From Streptantibioticus ferralitis (lineage in GTDB: Bacteria > Actinomycetota > Actinomycetes > Streptomycetales > Streptomycetaceae), in contig NZ_JARHTQ010000010.1 of the NCBI RefSeq assembly GCF_029223525.1, forward strand, positions 62,001 through 126,000: DNA of 64,000 nt, read 5' to 3'. The translations under genes and the position numbers were made by a program. Shown in pieces: positions 60,031 to 64,000 of the stretch. The notes beneath the pieces are model-generated. The model was given only the letters and a program-made list of their open reading frames with translations, searched no databases and was not told the DNA's origin. Numbering within the stretch: position 1 is the stretch's first letter; each line of letters starts with the position of its first letter.

Positions 60031-62238
60031 TCATCCCGAGTGGTGCTCGACGAGCGCGAAGCGCCCGCTGTCGGTGCGTCCGTAGCCGACGGTCCAGAGC
60101 TGGCCGTCCTTGGCGGCGGCGATCCCGCCGAGGACGCTGTCGTTGGTGTCCCGGTAGGGCACGTCGGAGGCCTCCCAGCGGCCGCCCTGGAGCGACGCGA
60201 CCAGCGGCTTCTGGAATTGCGTGGTCGTGTCGAGGTAGCTGCCGACCAGCCACGGCACGCCGTGGGAGACAGCGATACCGGTCACGTTGCTGAAGTCGGA
60301 GCCGATGTTGGTGAGCAGCGTTGCCGTCCAGTGCCCGTTCGCGTCGCGGTGGAGCGCGAGCGGGCGGGCCTGGTGCTGGGCGTCGTCGCTCTGCCCGGCC
60401 GCCCAGACCTGGCCGTCGGCGGTCACGGTGACGGCCTGGAGGAAGGCGGTGGTCGTGCTGGCTGCGGGGACGTTCACTGCGGTCCAGCGGTGGCCGTCGA
60501 AGTGCTCGACCAGCGGCGCGTCGTTCGTGGCGTCGTTGCGCTGGCCGACGGCCCAGATGTCGTGCGGGCTGCGGGCCGTGATACCGAACAGGTGGTTGCC
60601 GGTCGCTCCCGGGTTCGGGGTGGGGACGACGGACCAGCGGTGGCCGTCGAAGTGCTCGACCAGGGTGGTGAAAACGCCGTTCGCGCTCTCGCGGTCGCCG
60701 ACTGCCCACACGTCGTTCGCGGAGGTCGCTGTCGCGGCGTAGAGGGTGTCGTGGATGGAGTTGATCTTCGGCAGCGCGACGGGGTGCCAGGTGTGTCCGT
60801 CCCATTCCTGCATCAGGCTGTGGGACTGGTAGTGGCTGTCGATCGCAACACCCACGGCCCAGGCGCGGCCCGGAACGGCCGCGACGCCGTAGAGGGCGTT
60901 GAAGTTGGTCCCCACGTGGCCGATCGGCGTCGAGGTCCACTTGGTGCCGTCGTAGTGCGCGGCCAGGGACAGCATCGCGTCCTGGTTGCTGTTCGCCGTG
61001 TCCGGCAGCATGGAGCCGACCGCCCACACGTCCTTCGGCGAGACGACCGCCACGGCGCCGTAGTCGTTGTCCGAGGTCCCGAGCTGGGGCTGGGTCTGGA
61101 CGGTCCAGCCAGCTTGGCTGCCGGTGAACGTCGACGTCGTCAGCGGCTCGCTCGGCACCGGCGTCGGGGTCGCGTACTGCGGGACCGGCAGGGGACGGAA
61201 GGCTTGTGCGGCCGAGCCCTCGCCGCTCACCGCGTACATCGGCGACATCGGGTGGGTAGCCGTGTCGCAGGAGTGCTGCAGGCAGGCGACGCCGAAGTTG
61301 TCCTGGAGGGTACGCAGCATCGAGTAGTGGCTGTACGCGGTCGGGTCCTGGAGGTGGCGCGGGCCGTGGCTGGTGACGACCACGTTCACGGTGTGACCAC
61401 CGCCCGCACCGCTGGTGTCGCTGTCGTCGCCCTCGTCGACTACGACGTTGATCGCGTTGTTGCCGTGCGCCCAGAACGAGGCGCCCGTGATCTGGGCGAC
61501 GAGCTGGCCCAGCTGCGCGTCGCCCTGGGCGACCAGGCGCTGGTCCTGCGGGTCCTTGCCGCCGGTGGTGCCGGAGTCGACGCAGTACGGCGGGTCGCCG
61601 TGCATGTCGAGGCACTCGCTGGGGACCACGTATCCGAACTGCGGGACGTGGCCGCTGCGCAGATCCTGCGTCAGCTGGTCCATCGGCACCTGGCGGGCCC
61701 AGTCGGCCTTGTTCCAGGAGGTGGTGAAGTTGGCGATGCCGTTGTGCTTGGCGGCGTACAGCGGGTCCTTGTCGGGGGTGCCGTTGCAGTTCGCCGGGTA
61801 ACAGATGCCCTGGTAGCCCGCGTGCGGGAGGTTCTGGAAGTAGGCCTTCCAGCCGACGTGGGCCTGGTCGAGCTGGGAGATCAGGCTCGGGGCGTTGACC
61901 TTGTTGACGTAGTAGGGGTTGTCGAAGCCCTTCACGTTGAAGGTGCTGCCGCCGAGCATCGCGATGTAGTTGGGCTCGCTCGGGTGCGTGATGGCGGTGT
62001 AGTTCGTCGCCGAGCCGTAGGTCTGAGCCAGGGCGTTGAGGTTGGGCGCGGCGGGGTTGCCTATCAGGTCGCCGTAGCCGTGGTTCTCCTCGACCACCGT
62101 GAAGACGTGGTCGTAGTGCGGAGCTCCGGGGGTATGCGGCGCGGCGGCCTGGCTCTGCGCAAGCGCCTGCGGCGCGAGCAGCAGCCCTGCCACCGCGACT
62201 CCCACGACACCCAAGGCGCGCAGTCTCTTCGCTGACAT
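60031..62238 (-). CDS. Secreted phosphoesterase (acid phosphatase/PLC type) with C-terminal propeller-like repeats
   Basis: 735 residues. The signal peptide is MSAKRLRALG...APQALAQ (about 1-28). The phosphoesterase domain (about 35-330) has VFTVVEENHGYGDLIGNPAA, where the EEN pair matches the metal-ligand/catalytic region of AcpA-type acid phosphatases, then HPSEPNYIAMLGGS, VVVDEGDDSD and SHYSMLRTLQDNFG. From about residue 380 there are seven repeats centred on DVWAVG-like cores (DVWAVGSML, RAWAVGVAI, DVWAVGDRE, DIWAVGQRN, QVWAAGQSD, PWLVGSYLD, QLWTVGYGR), suggesting a seven-bladed propeller. ATG 62238 is used. Likely extracellular. Confidence 0.88.
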   Translation of the reverse strand: MSAKRLRALGVVGVAVAGLLLAPQALAQSQAAAPHTPGAPHYDHVFTVVEENHGYGDLIGNPAAPNLNALAQTYGSATNYTAITHPSEPNYIAMLGGSTFNVKGFDNPYYVNKVNAPSLISQLDQAHVGWKAYFQNLPHAGYQGICYPANCNGTPDKDPLYAAKHNGIANFTTSWNKADWARQVPMDQLTQDLRSGHVPQFGYVVPSECLDMHGDPPYCVDSGTTGGKDPQDQRLVAQGDAQLGQLVAQITGASFWAHGNNAINVVVDEGDDSDTSGAGGGHTVNVVVTSHGPRHLQDPTAYSHYSMLRTLQDNFGVACLQHSCDTATHPMSPMYAVSGEGSAAQAFRPLPVPQYATPTPVPSEPLTTSTFTGSQAGWTVQTQPQLGTSDNDYGAVAVVSPKDVWAVGSMLPDTANSNQDAMLSLAAHYDGTKWTSTPIGHVGTNFNALYGVAAVPGRAWAVGVAIDSHYQSHSLMQEWDGHTWHPVALPKINSIHDTLYAATATSANDVWAVGDRESANGVFTTLVEHFDGHRWSVVPTPNPGATGNHLFGITARSPHDIWAVGQRNDATNDAPLVEHFDGHRWTAVNVPAASTTTAFLQAVTVTADGQVWAAGQSDDAQHQARPLALHRDANGHWTATLLTNIGSDFSNVTGIAVSHGVPWLVGSYLDTTTQFQKPLVASLQGGRWEASDVPYRDTNDSVLGGIAAAKDGQLWTVGYGRTDSGRFALVEHHSG

Positions 62239-62524
62239 GAGGTTCCAATCAGGCTGACAAGTGCCTTGTCAATGGCACCGTCTCGGTCGTGTGGGAGAGG
62301 ATCATGCCGGGATGAAAGCGGCGTTTTGCGCACTCCAAACAGGCCGGGTTGCCAACCCTTGGTGAACAAAAACGAGTCTGACGTGCCATCAGGACGTCCT
62401 GATGTCCCACGGGACAGCGGAGGAGGCCGTCTCCGTCGCCCGGTGCAAACCAGGCACCCGTCGGCCTTGATTCGGCCCGCGTACCCGGCGGCGACCGACT
62501 GGATCACAGTGAACTCCCGGTGGC
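62239..62524. other. Upstream region of the phosphoesterase gene
   Basis: It presumably holds the phosphoesterase promoter. Apart from that I see no supported gene or strong repeat. Confidence 0.4.
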
Positions 62525-62677
62525 CGAACACCGGCGTTCGAAGCCATGCTGGACGCCGAAGACAACCAGGCCATCGGCAGCGAAGGCATGACCCGCGACG
62601 AGTTGGTGGACGCCTGCCGCGAGATCTACCCACCCGAGAAGGAAGCCCTCGGCGTCCTTGCCATCCACCTCCAACTC
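62525..62677 (+). pseudogene. C-terminal relic of an ASCH-domain protein
   Basis: The frame encodes PAFEAMLDAEDNQAIGSEGM then TRDELVDACREIYPPEKEAL and GVLAIHLQL. It matches the C-terminal end of small ASCH-domain (PUA-like, RNA-binding) proteins, which close with IYPPEKEALGVLAI. A TGA lies in frame a few codons upstream and the N-terminal ASCH core is missing. Confidence 0.6.
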
Positions 62678-62825
62678 TCGGCCCGCGCTGGGGTATCCGT
62701 TAAGGCCACCCCGACAGTAGAGGCAGGTGAAAGGGGCCTTCGGGGCCGTCCGGACCCTCCTTCGCATTCGTGGCACCGGGAGGTCCCGGCGGGAAGTCGT
62801 CGGGGCATCGATCGAGAATTTCGAC

Positions 62826-62845
62826 AGCTAACTGTTCAGTTGGCT
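62826..62845. promoter_or_regulatory. MarR operator candidate
   Basis: AGCTAACTG TT CAGTTGGCT is a near-perfect 9-2-9 palindrome (8 of 9 pairs), 23 bp before the MarR ATG. Spacing and size fit a MarR-family autorepression site overlapping the promoter. Confidence 0.65.
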
Positions 62846-62867
62846 GGATAGATGTTAGGGTCGAGGT

Positions 62868-63308
62868 ATGAGTGAGGAGCGGATGGATGTGGCGGGGTTG
62901 GCGGGGGAGCTTCGGGTCGCGCTTGGGCAACTGATGCGTCGGTTGCGTGAGCAGGCCGAGGGGAGCGACCTCACCAAGTCGCAGACGTCTGTGCTACTCC
63001 GGCTTGAGCGGGACGGAGCGGCTACGGCCACTGCCCTGGCGCGAGCCGAGGGGATGCGGCCGCAGTCGATGGCGAAGATCATCTATGCACTGGAGGAGGA
63101 GGGGCTTGTCAGCGGCTCCCCTGACCCAAAGGACGGACGCAAGACGCTGCTGAGCCTGACCGAGGCTGCCCGTGAACAGTTTCGCACCGGACGGCGGGCC
63201 AGGGAGGACTGGCTGGCCAAGGTCATCGAGGCCGGTCTGTCGGACGAGGAGATCAGGCATCTGGCCGCCACCACGGAGCTGTTGAGGCGGCTGGCTCAGT
63301 CTCCCTGA
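62868..63308 (+). CDS. MarR-family transcriptional regulator
   Basis: This 146-residue winged-helix regulator has LTKSQTSVLLRLERDGAATA (helices 2-3), ALARAEGMRPQSMAKIIYAL (recognition helix), EEEGLVSGSPDPKDGRKTLL (wing with the conserved DxRxx Asp-Gly-Arg) and a C-terminal dimer helix. MarR proteins bind palindromes and are released by small ligands. The candidate operator is directly upstream. It precedes the isochorismatase-fold gene by 101 bp on the same strand and probably regulates it and the following gene. Confidence 0.92.
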   Translation: MSEERMDVAGLAGELRVALGQLMRRLREQAEGSDLTKSQTSVLLRLERDGAATATALARAEGMRPQSMAKIIYALEEEGLVSGSPDPKDGRKTLLSLTEAAREQFRTGRRAREDWLAKVIEAGLSDEEIRHLAATTELLRRLAQSP

Positions 63309-63409
63309 CCACTCGGCGTCACCTTACTGTCTGCCTCCGCGACACCGGGGGCAGCGAGCCGCCGTGCTCGCATCTCGCTCGAAACCTTTCACCGCAAAGG
63401 AGATTTGGC

Positions 63410-63970
63410 ATGCCCATCACCACCTTTGACGACAGGACCGCCCTCGTCGTGGTCGACCTCCAGCACGGCATCGTCGGAATCCCCCTCGCGCATCCAGTCG
63501 ACGACATCGTGGAGCGTTCGGCGGCGCTGCTGAAGACGTTCCGAAGCCGCGGTCTGCCGGTCGTACTCGTCAATGTGGCCGGCGCCCCCATCGGCCGCAC
63601 CGACGCCGGCCGGGTCGCCCTCAACTTCCCCGACGGCTGGACCGAGTTGATTCCGGCGCTGGAGCGGCAGCCTGACGACCTCGTAGTCACCAAGTACTCG
63701 CGCAGCGCCTTCACCCAGACCGGTCTAGCGGAGCGGCTGCGCGACCACCAAGTGACCCAGGTGGTCATCACCGGCATCGCCACCAGCAGCGGGGTCGAGT
63801 CGACAGCGAGGGACGCCCACGAACAGGGCTTCCACGTGACCCTGCCCATCGACGCCATGACCGACACCGACCTCGCCAGGCACGAGCACAGCATCCGGGA
63901 GATCTTCCCGCGTATCGCCGAAACAGGCACCACACAGAATGTCCTGGACGCCCTGAGCGACCGGTCATGA
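63410..63970 (+). CDS. Isochorismatase-fold cysteine-hydrolase family protein lacking the Cys
   Basis: This 186-residue alpha/beta-hydrolase-like protein of the isochorismatase/nicotinamidase superfamily has TALVVVDLQHGIVG with the catalytic Asp and VVTKYSRSAFTQTGL with the catalytic Lys. In GIATSSGVESTARDA the position normally occupied by the nucleophilic Cys (T-S-x-C-V-E-x-T) is Gly. Catalysis by the usual thioester route is therefore doubtful. The ribosome site AAAGGAG precedes the ATG. It overlaps the next gene start (ATGA). The family name does not imply a role in the salicylate pathway. Confidence 0.88.
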   Translation: MPITTFDDRTALVVVDLQHGIVGIPLAHPVDDIVERSAALLKTFRSRGLPVVLVNVAGAPIGRTDAGRVALNFPDGWTELIPALERQPDDLVVTKYSRSAFTQTGLAERLRDHQVTQVVITGIATSSGVESTARDAHEQGFHVTLPIDAMTDTDLARHEHSIREIFPRIAETGTTQNVLDALSDRS

Positions 63971-64000
63971 GGACGGCCACCGACACCACTCCAGCCGTCG
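63967..64000 (+). CDS. Start of a downstream gene (truncated by window end)
   Basis: An ATG at 63967 overlaps the stop of the isochorismatase-fold gene (ATGA) and opens a frame MRTATDTTPAV to the last base. Only 11 codons are visible. The overlap implies translational coupling and membership of the MarR-regulated operon. A membrane transporter is a common partner but cannot be shown. Confidence 0.5.
   Translation, partial: MRTATDTTPAV

Noticed and set aside
60005-62248. 747-residue minus-strand frame overlapping the phosphoesterase
   Set aside because: It is an Arg/Pro/Gly-rich shadow. The other frame has a signal peptide, catalytic motifs and regular repeats.
63410-63970. Isochorismatase-fold gene as part of the salicylate pathway
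   Set aside because: Salicylate synthase needs no isochorismatase, the catalytic Cys is absent, and the gene lies far from the cluster under a MarR regulator.

Overview
The window is high-GC, densely packed actinomycete DNA. The gene families (HxlR, DUF397, a DUF3558-like lipoprotein, IS110 and ISAzo13 relics, salicyl-capped Cy-type NRPS) point to a Streptomycetales or Pseudonocardiales genome. Several decayed gene fragments suggest an accessory region. I saw no rRNA, tRNA or CRISPR array.

Left part (1-4.1 kb): a 3'-truncated GlxA/DJ-1-type regulator faces a small detoxification-like operon of HD-domain hydrolase, RidA, MFS transporter and old-yellow-enzyme. After a gap with an MFS relic comes a 13-kb, tightly overlapping exopolysaccharide operon (4.8-17.8 kb). 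It encodes an initiating sugar-phosphate transferase, Wzx flippase, methyltransferase, a fused GT2-GT4 glycosyltransferase, Wzy-like polymerase, GT2, GT4, a Wzz-like protein with a degenerate kinase domain, a sorting-signal-like surface protein and a DUF4012 membrane protein.

Middle (18-23 kb): an HxlR regulator faces a medium-chain reductase. Then come an IS110 relic, a lipoprotein, a secreted alpha/beta hydrolase with an Ala-Asn-rich linker, a perfect 18-bp palindrome and an ISAzo13 relic.

Core (23-56.7 kb): a salicylate-capped thiazoline metallophore cluster. One long minus-strand operon (46.9 to 23.3 kb) encodes NRPS1 (ArCP-Cy-A-PCP-Cy-A[degenerate MT]-PCP), a saccharopine-dehydrogenase-like enzyme, a thiazolinyl-imine reductase fused to a methyltransferase, a VOC protein, NRPS2 (TubC_N-Cy-A[MT]-PCP-TE), salicylate synthase, salicyl-AMP ligase and a YbtPQ/IrtAB-type ABC pair. 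Flanking it are an MFS exporter, a type II thioesterase and a Dpp-type importer in which permease C and both ATPases are one polypeptide. The A-domain codes read by eye suggest salicylate plus three cysteines. Three 15-bp sites resembling the Fur-family Zur box lie before NRPS1/MFS, before the importer and before a CooC-like ATPase. With relics of a ribosomal S18 paralogue and a cation-efflux gene nearby, this suggests a zinc-controlled, coelibactin-like zincophore rather than a classical siderophore.

Right part (57-64 kb): a Gln-rich protein followed by a subtilisin-fold protein that has lost its catalytic serine, a frameshifted DUF397 gene, a secreted phosphoesterase with a seven-repeat propeller-like tail, an ASCH relic, and a MarR regulator ahead of an isochorismatase-fold protein and the start of one more gene.
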